From Saccharopolyspora oryzae (GTDB lineage: Bacteria > Actinomycetota > Actinomycetes > Mycobacteriales > Pseudonocardiaceae): a stretch of DNA of 64,000 bases. The first letter of the stretch is position 1. Each line of letters starts with the position of its first letter. The notes under the pieces were generated by a model. That model was not told where the DNA came from. It ran no database searches and saw only the letters and a program-made list of their open reading frames with translations. Where the stretch lies: the NCBI RefSeq assembly GCF_027853915.1, contig NZ_JAQGLA010000009.1, positions 1 to 64,000 of the forward strand. The letters are read 5' to 3'. Both the position numbers and the translations under genes were made by a program. Positions 1 to 9,360 of the stretch are shown one piece after another.

Positions 1-158
1 GCGGCTTCGGCAAGGACGACTTCACCGAGGTCGCCGACGTGATCGCCGAAGCGCTCAAGCCCGGCTTCGACGAGTCCGCCAGCGCCAAGCTGCGGGCCCG
101 CGTCGAGGCACTGGCCGCCAAGCACCCCCTCTACCCGAACCTGGACGGAGGTCGTTGA
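1..158 (+). CDS. glyA: Serine hydroxymethyltransferase, C-terminal end only
   Basis: This is the last 51 codons of a PLP enzyme that interconverts glycine plus 5,10-methylene-THF with serine plus THF. The visible tail ([18 protein letters not shown], ending [11 protein letters not shown]) aligns with the end of the complete GlyA at 38129-39430. The gene begins before the window. Its TGA overlaps the ATG of soxB by one base, so glycine made by sarcosine oxidase is handed to this enzyme within one operon. Only the tail is visible, but its match to the second copy makes the call safe. Confidence 0.88.
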   Translation, partial: GFGKDDFTEVADVIAEALKPGFDESASAKLRARVEALAAKHPLYPNLDGGR

Positions 159-1390
159 TGGCACCGCGGACCCCTGGGGCCGATCTCCCCGAACACCCGG
201 ACTGGTTGTGGCGCACGCCCGATCCGAAGGCTTCCTACGACGTGGTGATCGTCGGAGCAGGCGGGCACGGCCTGGCCACTGCCTACTACCTGGCGAAGAA
301 CCACGGCATCACCAACGTCGCCGTGCTGGAGCGCGGCTGGTTGGCGGGCGGGAACATGGCCCGCAACACGACGATCATCCGCTCCAACTACCTGTGGGAT
401 GAAAGCGCGGGGTTGTACGAACACGCGCTGAAGCTCTGGGAGGAGCTGGAAGCGGAGCTGGAGTACCCGCTGCTGTTCAGCCAGCGCGGGGTGCTCAACC
501 TGGCCCACTCGCTGCAGGACGTGCGCGACAGCGTGCGGCGCGTCAACGCCAACAAGCTCAACGGGATCGACGCCGAGTTCCTGGATCCCATGCAGGTGGC
601 CGAGATCTGCCCGATCCTCAACACCTCGCCGGACATCCGGTACCCGGTGCTCGGCGCCACCTACCAGCCGCGTGCCGGTATCGCCAAGCACGACCACGTC
701 GCCTGGGGGTTCGCCCGCGCTGCCGACCAGCTGGGGGTGGACCTGATCCAGGGGTGCGAGGTCACCGGTTTCGACGTGGTCGGTGACCGGGTGGTCGGGG
801 TGCGGACCAGCCGGGGAGCGATCCGGGCCGGCAAGGTGGCGTTGGCCGCCGCCGGGCACACCTCGGTGCTGGCCGACATCCTGGGCTTGCGGCTGCCGCT
901 GCAAAGCCACCCGCTGCAAGCCCTCGTGTCCGAACTGCTCGAACCCGTCCACCCCACCGTGGTCATGTCCAACGCCGTGCACGTCTACGTTTCTCAAGCG
1001 CACAAGGGCGAACTCGTCCTCGGCGCCGGGATCGACTCCTACAACTCCTATTCCCAGCGCGGCGCCTTCCACGTCATCGAGCGCCAGATGTCCGCCGCAG
1101 TGGAGCTGTTCCCGATCTTCGCCCGCGCCCACGTGCTGCGCACCTGGGGCGGCATCGTCGACGTGACCCCGGATGCCTCGGCCATCATGGGGCTGACCCC
1201 GTTCGACGGCCTCTACGTCAACTGCGGTTGGGGCACCGGCGGTTTCAAAGCAACCCCCGGTGTCGGCTGGTGCTACGCGCACACCATCGCCAACGACCGG
1301 CCGCACCCGCTCAACGCGCCGTTCAGCCTCGACCGCTTCACCACCGGTGCGCTCGTGGACGAGCACGGCGCCGCGGGCGTTGCCCACTAG
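158..1390 (+). CDS. soxB: Heterotetrameric sarcosine oxidase, beta subunit (copy 1)
   Basis: This 410-residue flavoprotein is the subunit that oxidises sarcosine to glycine. It has an N-terminal Rossmann FAD motif ([21 protein letters not shown] region, about residues 30-50). His178 in the KHDHVAWGF stretch aligns with the histidine that carries covalent FMN in the family (family knowledge). The ATG at 158 overlaps the glyA stop; a TTG three bases upstream is less likely. It is followed by soxD, soxA, soxG and sdaA. It closely resembles the second copy at 39427-40665, ending in nearly the same [10 protein letters not shown] tail. Confidence 0.95.
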   Translation: MAPRTPGADLPEHPDWLWRTPDPKASYDVVIVGAGGHGLATAYYLAKNHGITNVAVLERGWLAGGNMARNTTIIRSNYLWDESAGLYEHALKLWEELEAELEYPLLFSQRGVLNLAHSLQDVRDSVRRVNANKLNGIDAEFLDPMQVAEICPILNTSPDIRYPVLGATYQPRAGIAKHDHVAWGFARAADQLGVDLIQGCEVTGFDVVGDRVVGVRTSRGAIRAGKVALAAAGHTSVLADILGLRLPLQSHPLQALVSELLEPVHPTVVMSNAVHVYVSQAHKGELVLGAGIDSYNSYSQRGAFHVIERQMSAAVELFPIFARAHVLRTWGGIVDVTPDASAIMGLTPFDGLYVNCGWGTGGFKATPGVGWCYAHTIANDRPHPLNAPFSLDRFTTGALVDEHGAAGVAH

Positions 1391-1469
1391 AGAACCTCCT
1401 CGAACGCGGGGTGCGCGGCCGAACGAGTCGAGCCCGGCTCCGCAGCTCGGAAAACCCCTGGAGTCCCTG

Positions 1470-1748
1470 ATGATGCTCATCCCCTGCCCGTGGTGCGGGC
1501 CGCGTGACGAGAACGAGTTCCACTACGGCGGTCAGGCGCACGTCGACTACCCGGACGACCCCGCGTCGGTGTCCGATGAGGACTGGGGTCGTTACCTGTT
1601 CTTCCGCAGCAACCCCAAAGGCGTGTTCGCCGAGCGCTGGGTGCACGTCTCCGGATGCCGGCGCTGGTTCAACGTGCTGCGGGACACCGTCACCAACGAG
1701 ATCGAGTCCGGTTACCGGATGCAGGAGCGCGAGGAGGTCGCCCGGTGA
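1470..1748 (+). CDS. soxD: Sarcosine oxidase, delta subunit (copy 1)
   Basis: This is the small zinc-binding delta subunit (92 residues) of tetrameric sarcosine oxidase, a structural subunit of the complex. The N-terminus MMLIPCPWCGPRDE carries the CPWC zinc cysteines and is followed by the family stretch EFHYGGQ; GCRRWF lies near residue 67. A GGAG ribosome site at 1460-1463 sits 6 nt before the first ATG. That start gives the same N-terminal length as copy 2. The stop overlaps the soxA GTG. The 79-nt gap after soxB is the only real gap in module 1. Confidence 0.93.
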   Translation: MMLIPCPWCGPRDENEFHYGGQAHVDYPDDPASVSDEDWGRYLFFRSNPKGVFAERWVHVSGCRRWFNVLRDTVTNEIESGYRMQEREEVAR

Positions 1749-4561
1749 ACGCGCAGCGGCTACCAGCAGGAGGCCGAGTGGACCGCTCCCGTCCGCTGAC
1801 CTTCCACTTCGACGGCGTGCAGCACCAGGGCTACGCCGGTGACACGCTCGCGTCGGCGTTGCTGGCCAACGGGGTCCACCAGGTCGGCACCAGCATCAAG
1901 TACGGCCGTCCGCGCGGCATCGCGGCCGCCGGGGTGGAGGAGCCCAACGCCCTGGTGCAGATCGAGGCGCCCTTCCCGGAACCGATGCTGACGGCCACCA
2001 CCGTGCCGCTGTCGGACGGGCTGCGGGCGTCGGGCCTGTGCGGGCGTGGCCGGTTGGCCGCGGAAGCCGATCCCGCGCGCTACGACACCATGCACGCGCA
2101 CTGCGACGTGCTGGTGGTCGGTGCGGGACCGGCCGGACTGGCCGCAGCGCGCCAGGCGGCGCGCACCGGGGCCAGGGTGATCGTCGCCGATTCCGACACC
2201 GAGTTCGGCGGGAGCCTGCTCGGTGCTCCCGAAGAGTTCGACGGCGCCCCGGCACTGGACTGGGTGCACCGGGTGACCGAGGAGCTGCGAGGCAGCGACG
2301 AGGCGCGCCTGCTCCCGAATACCACGGTTTTCGGGCTGTACGAGGACAACTACGTCGTCGCCGTGGAAAAGCGGACCGGCGGTGGGTCCCGCCAGCGGAT
2401 CTGGCGCATCCGGGCGCGCGAGCTGGTGCTCGCCACCGGTGCCCACGAGCGTCCGCTCGTGTTCGCCGACAACGACCGGCCGGGCACGATGCTGGCGGGT
2501 GCCGCACGCACCTACCTCAACCGCCACGGAGTGCTGGTCGGCAGCCGCGCGGTCGTGTTCACCACCAACGACAGCGCATACTCTGCCGCGATCGAGCTGC
2601 ACGACGCCGGCGTCGACATCGCCTGCATCGCGGAGGTCCGGGAGACCGCGCCGGTGCACTGGGCGGCGCGTTGCGCCGAGCGCGGCATCCGCATCCTGAC
2701 CAGCCAAGCTGTCGTCGGCACCAGCGGTGTCGAGCACGTGACCGCAGCCCACCTCGCCGCGCTCGGCGAACCGAACCAGTACCGCAGCGAGGAGTGCGAC
2801 CTGCTGCTGGTCTCCGGTGGCTGGAACCCCGCGGTGCACCTGCACAGCCAGGCTCGGGCCGGACTCCGGTTCGCCGCTGATCTCGGTGCGTTCGTCCCCG
2901 TCGAGACGGGCAAACCGGTGCGAACGGTCGGTGCAGCAGCGGGCCTGCTGACCACGCGCGAATGCCTGGCCGACGGAGCCGACGCCGCGACCGCGGCCAG
3001 CGAAAGGCTGGGCGTCGCAGCGGACCCGGTACCGATCCCGCGCACCCGGCCGGTTCCGGTCGAACCGGGGAAGCCGACCTGGCTCGTCCCCGGTGCGCAG
3101 GGTTGGGACCACCACTTCGTCGACCTGGCCAGGGACGCCACGGTGGCCGACGTCCGTCGCGCGACCGGCGCGGGCATGCGCTCCGTCGAGCACGTCAAGC
3201 GCTACACCACGATTGGCACCGCTCACGACCAGGGCAAGACCTCGGGAACGCTGGCCACCGGGGTCATCGCCGAAATCCTGGGCCTGGACCTCGCGGAACT
3301 GGGCACCACGACCTTCCGCGCGCCGTACGCGCCGGTCGCCTTCGCCGCGCTGGCGGGTCGTGAACGAGGCGACCTCTACGACCCGATCCGGGTGACGGCG
3401 ATGCACGACTGGCACGTCGAGCAGGGGGCTCCGTTCGAGAACGTCGGCCAGTGGAAGCGCCCCTGGTACTACCCGCACCCGGGGGAGGACATGGCGTCGG
3501 CCGTGCTCCGCGAGTGCCGGGCGGTGCGCGAGGGCGTCGGCATCCAGGACGTGTCCACATTGGGCAAGATCGACGTGCAGGGACCGGACGCCGCTGAGTT
3601 CCTGGACCGGGTCTACACCAACATGATGAGCACGCTCAAGGTCGGCCGGATCCGCTACGGCCTGATGTGCAAGGCCGACGGCATGGTCTTCGACGACGGA
3701 ACCGTGATCCGCATTGCTGCGGACCGGTATCTGATCACCACCACCAGCGGGGGAGCGGCGGCCGTGCTGGAGTGGCTGGAGGAATGGCTGCAAACCGAGT
3801 GGCCGGACCTCCGGGTGCACCTGACCTCGGTCACCGAGCAGTGGGCCACCGTCGCGCTGGTCGGGCCGAAGTCCCGCGCCGTGCTGGCCCGGGTGGCACC
3901 GGAGCTGGCCGTGGACAACGACAGCTTCCCGTTCATGTCCTGGCAGGACGCCGCGGTCGCCGGGCTGCGGGCCCGGGTGTGCCGGATCAGCTTCTCCGGT
4001 GAACTCGCCTACGAGATCAACGTTCCGCGCTGGCACGGACTCGCGCTGTGGGAGGCGCTGGTCGCCGCGGGCGAGCCGGAGGGCATCACGCCGTACGGAA
4101 CCGAGACCATGCACGTCCTGCGCGCCGAGAAGGGATTCCCGATCGTCGGGCAGGACACCGACGGCACGGTCACCCCGCACGACCTCGGCATGAGCTGGGC
4201 GGTGTCGAAGAAGAAGCCCGACTTCATCGGCAAGCGGTCCTTCTCCCGAGCCGATACGGCGCGGGAGGACCGCAAGCACTTCGTCGGCCTGTTGCCCCAG
4301 GATCCGGACCTCGTGCTCGACGAGGGAGCTCAATTGGTCGAAGCCGCGGAACTGCCCGCACCACCGGTGCCGATGCTGGGCCACGTCACCTCCAGCTACC
4401 GCAGCGCGGTGCTGGAACGCGGATTCGCGTTGGCGCTGTTGGAGAACGGGCGGAACCGGATCGGTGAGTGCGTCTACAGCCCGGTCGGTGACCGGCTGGT
4501 TCCGGTCACCGTGACCGAGCCCGTGTTCTACGACAAGGAAGGAGCCCGCCGCGATGGCTGA
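1745..4561 (+). CDS. soxA: Sarcosine oxidase, alpha subunit (copy 1)
   Basis: This 938-residue subunit binds NAD and THF and transfers the one-carbon unit to THF as 5,10-methylene-THF. The N-terminal region (TFHFDGVQHQGYAGDTLASA) is the family's ferredoxin-like start. A dinucleotide motif VLVVGAGPAGLAAARQAA lies near residue 120, and the C-terminal third is a GcvT/aminomethyltransferase-like fold. The GTG at 1745 overlaps the soxD stop and has GAGGAGG 7 nt upstream. A second GTG at 1778 also has AGGAGG, but it would drop the conserved RLPAGGRVDRSR N-terminus. It overlaps soxG by 8 nt. Confidence 0.95.
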   Translation: MNAQRLPAGGRVDRSRPLTFHFDGVQHQGYAGDTLASALLANGVHQVGTSIKYGRPRGIAAAGVEEPNALVQIEAPFPEPMLTATTVPLSDGLRASGLCGRGRLAAEADPARYDTMHAHCDVLVVGAGPAGLAAARQAARTGARVIVADSDTEFGGSLLGAPEEFDGAPALDWVHRVTEELRGSDEARLLPNTTVFGLYEDNYVVAVEKRTGGGSRQRIWRIRARELVLATGAHERPLVFADNDRPGTMLAGAARTYLNRHGVLVGSRAVVFTTNDSAYSAAIELHDAGVDIACIAEVRETAPVHWAARCAERGIRILTSQAVVGTSGVEHVTAAHLAALGEPNQYRSEECDLLLVSGGWNPAVHLHSQARAGLRFAADLGAFVPVETGKPVRTVGAAAGLLTTRECLADGADAATAASERLGVAADPVPIPRTRPVPVEPGKPTWLVPGAQGWDHHFVDLARDATVADVRRATGAGMRSVEHVKRYTTIGTAHDQGKTSGTLATGVIAEILGLDLAELGTTTFRAPYAPVAFAALAGRERGDLYDPIRVTAMHDWHVEQGAPFENVGQWKRPWYYPHPGEDMASAVLRECRAVREGVGIQDVSTLGKIDVQGPDAAEFLDRVYTNMMSTLKVGRIRYGLMCKADGMVFDDGTVIRIAADRYLITTTSGGAAAVLEWLEEWLQTEWPDLRVHLTSVTEQWATVALVGPKSRAVLARVAPELAVDNDSFPFMSWQDAAVAGLRARVCRISFSGELAYEINVPRWHGLALWEALVAAGEPEGITPYGTETMHVLRAEKGFPIVGQDTDGTVTPHDLGMSWAVSKKKPDFIGKRSFSRADTAREDRKHFVGLLPQDPDLVLDEGAQLVEAAELPAPPVPMLGHVTSSYRSAVLERGFALALLENGRNRIGECVYSPVGDRLVPVTVTEPVFYDKEGARRDG

Positions 4562-5156
4562 CACCGAGGCACTTACTCCGCTTGCTGACCGGGTGATCTC
4601 CACGGCCGATGCGACGGTCGCGCGGATCGCGGAGGTCCCGTTCCGGGCGCAGGTGGGACTGCGCGTCGATCCGAAGAGTTCGGCCGCCGAGCGGATCGCC
4701 ACCGCCATCGGCGCGATGTTGCCGGGTGACCCCGGTGGCGTCGTGGTGACCCGCGATCTGGTGGTGCTGTGGCTGGGCCCCGACGAGTGGCTGATCATCG
4801 GCCCGGTGGGGGCGCAGGATCGGATCGAGCGGACGCTCAACTCGGCGCTCGGTGGCGGTTTCGGTGCTGTGGTGGATGTTTCCGCGCACCGCACCATCAT
4901 CGAGGTGTCGGGGGAACGCGCTCGAGACCTGCTCAACTCCGGGTGCGCGCTTGACCTGCACCCGCGCGCATTCCCCGCCGGCCGGTGCGCGTCGACGTTG
5001 TTGGCGCGGGCGCAGGTCGTGCTCGTGTGCTGCGATGCCCGAGCGCCCCGGTACTGGGTCGTGGTGCGGGCGTCCTTCGCCCGCTACCTGGCCGACTGGC
5101 TGGCCGACGCGACCACCGAGTTCGCACCGGATGTCAACGACTTGGCGCAGTTGTGA
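4554..5156 (+). CDS. soxG: Sarcosine oxidase, gamma subunit (copy 1)
   Basis: This is the 200-residue gamma subunit, a GcvT-like structural partner in the sarcosine oxidase tetramer. The [10 protein letters not shown] motif near residue 76 and the [13 protein letters not shown] stretch near 104 are typical. The ATG lies inside the last codons of soxA, and the TGA overlaps the GTG of sdaA, so synthesis is probably coupled along the operon. Copy 2 (43905-44498) is of similar length but more diverged than the other subunits. Confidence 0.9.
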   Translation: MADTEALTPLADRVISTADATVARIAEVPFRAQVGLRVDPKSSAAERIATAIGAMLPGDPGGVVVTRDLVVLWLGPDEWLIIGPVGAQDRIERTLNSALGGGFGAVVDVSAHRTIIEVSGERARDLLNSGCALDLHPRAFPAGRCASTLLARAQVVLVCCDARAPRYWVVVRASFARYLADWLADATTEFAPDVNDLAQL

Positions 5157-6505
5157 GCATCAGTGTCTTCGACCTGTTCTCGGTGGGCATCGGGCCGTCG
5201 AGTTCGCACACCGTGGGGCCGATGCGGGCGGCCAAGCGGTTCGCGCGGCGACTGCGCGATGAGGGCCGGTTGCTGCAGGTCACACGGGTCAAGGCGGAGT
5301 TGTTCGGTTCGTTGGGGGCGACCGGTCACGGGCATGGCAGCCCGAAGGCGGTGCTGTTGGGCCTGGAGGGCCACAGCCCGGAGGTCGTGGATCCGGCCGC
5401 GGTGGCGGACCGGGTGGTCGAGATCGGTGCGACGGGGCGGTTGCGCCTGGACGGGACGCATGAGATCCGGTTCAACGGTGATCGGGATCTGGTGATGCAC
5501 CGGCGTCGGTCGTTGCCGGTGCATCCGAACGGTATGCGGTTCACCGCTTTCGCCGGGGACGTCGAGCTGGACAGCGCGGTGTACTACTCGGTGGGTGGTG
5601 GTTTCGTCGTCGACGAGGACGCGACGGGGTCCGACCGGATCAAGCCGGATGAGACCGAGTTGCGGCTGCCGTTCCGCACTGGTGTGGAGCTGCTCGAGCG
5701 CACCGCGGAGTCGGGTTTGTCGATCAGCGGCGTGATGCTGGCCAACGAGTTGTCCTGGCGTGGCGAGGATGCCGTGCGCAAGGAGCTGTTGGAGATCTGG
5801 CATGTCATGCGGGAGTGCGTGGACAACGGTTGCCGCAACACCGGTGAGTTGCCGGGCGGGTTGAAGGTCAAGCGGCGGGCGGCGGAGCTGGCCGGGTCGT
5901 TGACCGCGCAGGACGATCCGCTGGAGTGGGTCACGCTGTTCGCGCTGGCGGTGAATGAGGAGAACGCGGCTGGTGGGCGGGTGGTGACTGCGCCGACCAA
6001 CGGTGCGGCCGGCATCGTTCCGGCGGTGCTGCACTACTACACCCGGTTCGTGCCCGGTGCGGACGACGACGGTGTGGTGCGGTTCTTGTTGGCGGCCGGG
6101 GCTGTCGGGGTGTTGTTCAAGGAGAACGCCTCGATCTCCGGCGCGGAGGTCGGGTGCCAGGGCGAGGTCGGTTCGGCGTGCTCCATGGCCGCGGCCGGGC
6201 TGGCCGAGGTGCTCGGCGGGACGCCGCGTCAGGTGGAGAACGCCGCTGAGATCGCGATGGAGCACAACCTGGGGCTGACCTGCGATCCGATCGGTGGGCT
6301 GGTGCAGATCCCGTGCATCGAGCGCAACGCGGTGGCATCGGTCAAGGCGATCACGGCGGCGCGGATGGCGTTGCGCGGTGATGGCAACCACTTCGTCTCG
6401 CTGGACAAGGTGATCAAGACGATGCGGGAGACCGGCCGGGACATGAAGGTCAAGTACAAGGAGACGGCCCGCGGCGGACTCGCGGTCAACGTCATCGAAT
6501 GCTGA
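5153..6505 (+). CDS. sdaA: Iron-sulfur L-serine ammonia-lyase, single chain (copy 1)
   Basis: This 450-residue enzyme deaminates L-serine to pyruvate and ammonia, the last step of the betaine-glycine-serine route. The N-terminal beta domain ([23 protein letters not shown]) and the C-terminal alpha domain are fused. Cys335 (GCQGE), Cys377 (TCDPI) and Cys388 (IPCIERN) have the 42 and 11 residue spacing of the three [4Fe-4S] ligands in the family. The GTG at 5153 overlaps the soxG stop and is chosen because the family begins at this ISVFDLF stretch. The open frame continues upstream but overlaps soxG. Confidence 0.95.
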   Translation: MSISVFDLFSVGIGPSSSHTVGPMRAAKRFARRLRDEGRLLQVTRVKAELFGSLGATGHGHGSPKAVLLGLEGHSPEVVDPAAVADRVVEIGATGRLRLDGTHEIRFNGDRDLVMHRRRSLPVHPNGMRFTAFAGDVELDSAVYYSVGGGFVVDEDATGSDRIKPDETELRLPFRTGVELLERTAESGLSISGVMLANELSWRGEDAVRKELLEIWHVMRECVDNGCRNTGELPGGLKVKRRAAELAGSLTAQDDPLEWVTLFALAVNEENAAGGRVVTAPTNGAAGIVPAVLHYYTRFVPGADDDGVVRFLLAAGAVGVLFKENASISGAEVGCQGEVGSACSMAAAGLAEVLGGTPRQVENAAEIAMEHNLGLTCDPIGGLVQIPCIERNAVASVKAITAARMALRGDGNHFVSLDKVIKTMRETGRDMKVKYKETARGGLAVNVIEC

Positions 6506-6644
6506 ACCGGCGCGGGGATTCGACTGGGTTCCCTGAACGGCATGGGTGGCGTGAAGATCTCCACCAGCGGTCCGCTGCGCGAGCGGAGCGTGCTGTGCGA
6601 CCTTGTGGGGCGTCATTGCTGCAGCAGCGATTCGGAGCGAGTTC

Positions 6645-7067
6645 ATGCTTGAGCGTGCCGGGAGTGCGGCATTCGACTACGACATGCACGGCGGGACCGC
6701 GCTGACCAGGGTCCAGTGGTACTTCCTCGACCGCGCGCGCCTGCCCGTGGCGGTCCAGCTGTGGGAGTTGCCGCCAGGCGGCGCGGAGGGCATGCACGCC
6801 CATCGCGAGGATGAACCGCTCGAAGAGCTCTACCTCGTCGTCGAGGGCACAGCCACGATGCGCGTCGACGAGCAGACCCACGTGCTCGGGCCGGGGGACG
6901 CGGTGCTCGCTCCCGTCGGATCCGATCACGACTTGCACAACACGGGCGGGACGGTGCTCAAGGTCGTGGTGGTCTGGGGGCGTCCGGCCGAGGCCGACTG
7001 GTCGAACTTCGGCACTGCCAGGGCGTCCCGCCAGGCGCGGGCCCGATCTGATCGAGACGAAGCCTGA
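6645..7067 (+). CDS. Cupin-domain protein
   Basis: This is a small beta-barrel cupin of 140 residues. Motif 1 is visible as GMHAHREDEPLEELYLVVEG (His-x-His, Glu) and motif 2 as GPGDAVLAPVGSDHDLHNTG. These supply the usual metal-binding His/Glu set. The ATG at 6645 has GGAG 8 nt upstream. It follows sdaA at 139 nt on the same strand, so it may belong to the one-carbon operon, but its substrate cannot be told from the sequence. The end of the protein is rich in Arg and Ala and probably disordered. Confidence 0.75.
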   Translation: MLERAGSAAFDYDMHGGTALTRVQWYFLDRARLPVAVQLWELPPGGAEGMHAHREDEPLEELYLVVEGTATMRVDEQTHVLGPGDAVLAPVGSDHDLHNTGGTVLKVVVVWGRPAEADWSNFGTARASRQARARSDRDEA

Positions 7068-7208
7068 ACGCCTGAGACAGCCTGCTCAGTGCAAGCTGCA
7101 ACGAGCTGATCCGGGTTCGCTGTTCGCGCGGCCGCGGCCCGCTTTCCTGTCGATCGAGACGATTATGTCAGTGGCAACTGAAATTAACCTTGAGTCGACC
7201 GCGGGCGG

Positions 7209-7244
7209 GGTGTCCCGTTGATCCGTGCGGATCAACGGGACACC
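7209..7244. terminator. Bidirectional hairpin terminator
   Basis: A perfect 16-bp stem (GGTGTCCCGTTGATCC with its complement) closes a 4-nt GTGC loop. It sits between the ends of the convergent cupin gene and ppnP, the expected place for a shared terminator. There is no clear T run, as is common in high-GC actinomycetes. Confidence 0.8.
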
Positions 7245-7251
7245 GGTGCGA

Positions 7252-7533
7252 TCACGTGTAGGGGCAGAGGTATGCGACCGTGTCGGTGATGCGCACGGTG
7301 AAGGACTCGTTGCCCTCGATCTGGAAGGAATCGCCTTCGCCGAAGGTCTTCCACTGGTCGGAGCCGGGCAGCTTCACGTCCCAGGAGCCTCGGGTGAGGA
7401 TCATCCATTCCCGGGTCGGTGCTTCGAAGGTCCACTCGCCGGGTTCCATCACGCCGACGGTGAACTTGCCCTGCGCGTTGGCGAATTCGAGGCTGCGGAC
7501 CTTGCCCTCGTAGTACTCGTTCTGCCCGATCAT
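7252..7533 (-). CDS. ppnP: Pyrimidine/purine nucleoside phosphorylase PpnP
   Basis: This is a 93-residue single-domain cupin of the YaiE/PpnP (DUF1255) family, which splits nucleosides with phosphate into base and ribose-1-phosphate. The protein reads IGQNEYYEGKVRSLEF at the start and has the family motifs GEWTFEAPTREWMILTRG and FQIEGNESFTVRI. Its length matches the roughly 94-residue E. coli protein. The ATG at 7533 has GGAG 5 nt upstream; the open frame runs further upstream but is not conserved in type. It diverges from a PucR regulator, which fits a purine salvage or degradation role. Confidence 0.88.
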   Translation of the reverse strand: MIGQNEYYEGKVRSLEFANAQGKFTVGVMEPGEWTFEAPTREWMILTRGSWDVKLPGSDQWKTFGEGDSFQIEGNESFTVRITDTVAYLCPYT

Positions 7534-7689
7534 CGCGTCTCCGATCTTGCGGTTCGACGGCGGTGCGTCGAGGTGGCCTGACGTGTCCACGCTATGGGCG
7601 GCGTCAGACGGCAACAATCTCCGCGACGTACAAATCAACACCGCATTCTCGCCTCCTTGGCGAACTTCCGGAGCAGTACGCTGTCCGGC

Positions 7690-9198
7690 ATGGCAAGTGC
7701 TGCTCGCGCGCTCACGGTCGCTGACGTTGTCGCTCTCGACGGGTTGCACCTATCGGTCGCGCATGCCGGATCTCGGATGGATGCGGTGGTCGACGCCCCG
7801 CACGTCGTCGAGCTCTGCTCGCCGGGGCCGTGGTTGGACGGCGGCGAGCTGGTGATGACCACGGGTGCGCTGCTCGGGCACGATGTGCGGGCTTGGTCGC
7901 AGTACTTCGACGAGCTCGTCGAGGGCGGTGTCGTCGCCCTCGTCGTCGGTCTCGGTCCGCAGGTGCCCTTCGACGAAGTGCCGGAGGTGCTCGTCGAGCT
8001 CGCTCGGGAGCGCGATCTGCCGCTGCTCACCGCTCCGGCCACGACGTCGTTCGTGTGCATCACGCGCGCGATCATTGCCGCGCAGGTCGAGTCCGAGCGG
8101 CTGGTCCTGCAGGAATCCTCTGCCATGCAGGTGCGGCTGACCGGGATCGTGTCGCGCGGTGGAAACATCGACGACCTGCTCGAGGAATGGCGTCAGTCGA
8201 CGGGGGAGGGCGCCGGGGTGCTCGACCGGGTCGGGCGGGTGTTGGGGAAGAACTCGGGACTGGAAGCCGAGGTGCTCGAAGCGGTCAGCGCGAAGGTGCG
8301 CGAGGAGCCCCCGGGCCTTGGCGACCGGTTGTGTCTGTCCGGTGAGGACAGCGGTGCTGAGATCGTGGTGTCCCCGTTCTCAGGGGAGGCGACGGTGCGC
8401 GGCTACGCCGTGCGCACCTGCTCCCGACTGCCGAAGGCCGAGTTGGCGGTACCGACGCTGTTGTCCTTGCTGGCGCTCGAATTCGAGCGGCGCTGGTTCC
8501 TGGACGAACCGACCCGGCGTCGGCGGGCGCAGGTGTTCGCGAACCTGTTGGCGGTCGACGATGACGGCCGGGCCCGCGCCCTGCTCCGCGGACTCGGCGT
8601 CGAAGCCCGCGAACTGCGGGGAATCGCGGTCGAGGCGGACTCGGACACCCATGCCGAGGTGCTGCTCGACGATCTCGCCGTGGTGCTCGGCACGCCGTTG
8701 CTGCGGCACCGCGGCCGGCTGGTGGAATGCCTGGCGGTGGGGGAACCGCAGCGGATCCTGCAGGACTACGGGCTGAAGGTGCCGGTGGGGATCGGAACCG
8801 CGGTGTCCCCGGGTGGGGCATCGCGGACGATGCGCCAGGCGGCATCGGCGCTGGAGACCAGTCGTCGCACCGGGTCCCCGATCGAGTTCGTCGACGGCGT
8901 GGCGCACGAGTTCCTGCTCAAGGTCGCCGACACCGACTACCTCAGCGCGTTCGCCGGTGCGGTTCTCGCCCCGATCGAAGCCACCGGCAACGGCGAGGTG
9001 CTGCTCCGCACCCTGCACGCATGGTTGATCGAACGGCGGTCGGTCGAGGCCTGCGCCGAGCGGATGGGCGTGCACCGGCACACGGTCCGCAACCGGATCC
9101 ACCGGATCACCCAGCTGACCGGACGCAGCCTTGAAAGCGTCGACGCGCAGACCGAGCTGTGGCTCGCGCTCAAGGCGCGCGGTTTCCGGGAGGACTGA
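7690..9198 (+). CDS. PucR-family transcriptional regulator
   Basis: This is a 502-residue regulator. The N-terminal PucR domain (about residues 8-125) begins ALTVADVVALDGLHLSVAH. A central CdaR/GGDEF-like region follows, and the C-terminal helix-turn-helix (about residues 435-500) contains the SVEACAERMGVHRHTVRNRI recognition helix. It is divergent from ppnP across a 156-nt gap and upstream of an MHS transporter, so both are candidate targets. PucR proteins often control purine or ureide use. The specific ligand is not evident. Confidence 0.87.
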   Translation: MASAARALTVADVVALDGLHLSVAHAGSRMDAVVDAPHVVELCSPGPWLDGGELVMTTGALLGHDVRAWSQYFDELVEGGVVALVVGLGPQVPFDEVPEVLVELARERDLPLLTAPATTSFVCITRAIIAAQVESERLVLQESSAMQVRLTGIVSRGGNIDDLLEEWRQSTGEGAGVLDRVGRVLGKNSGLEAEVLEAVSAKVREEPPGLGDRLCLSGEDSGAEIVVSPFSGEATVRGYAVRTCSRLPKAELAVPTLLSLLALEFERRWFLDEPTRRRRAQVFANLLAVDDDGRARALLRGLGVEARELRGIAVEADSDTHAEVLLDDLAVVLGTPLLRHRGRLVECLAVGEPQRILQDYGLKVPVGIGTAVSPGGASRTMRQAASALETSRRTGSPIEFVDGVAHEFLLKVADTDYLSAFAGAVLAPIEATGNGEVLLRTLHAWLIERRSVEACAERMGVHRHTVRNRIHRITQLTGRSLESVDAQTELWLALKARGFRED

Positions 9199-9360
9199 GG
9201 CGCCGCGCTTCGCCGCAGCGGACATCTCGCGGTGCGATGTTGTCCGAGGCGGCGATTTACCAGCGATGAGGCCGCTGGCATCGTGTGTGCACCACACCGG
9301 GTGAGTGTCTTGAACCAGCTCTGAACGATCCCGGCGCCGTGCGGATCGAGGAGGCAGCTC

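Noticed and set aside
1760-4936. Open frame of over 1000 codons on the minus strand
   Set aside because: It lies fully antisense to soxA and soxG, has no family residues and shows the Arg/His/Asp-rich composition typical of high-GC shadow frames.
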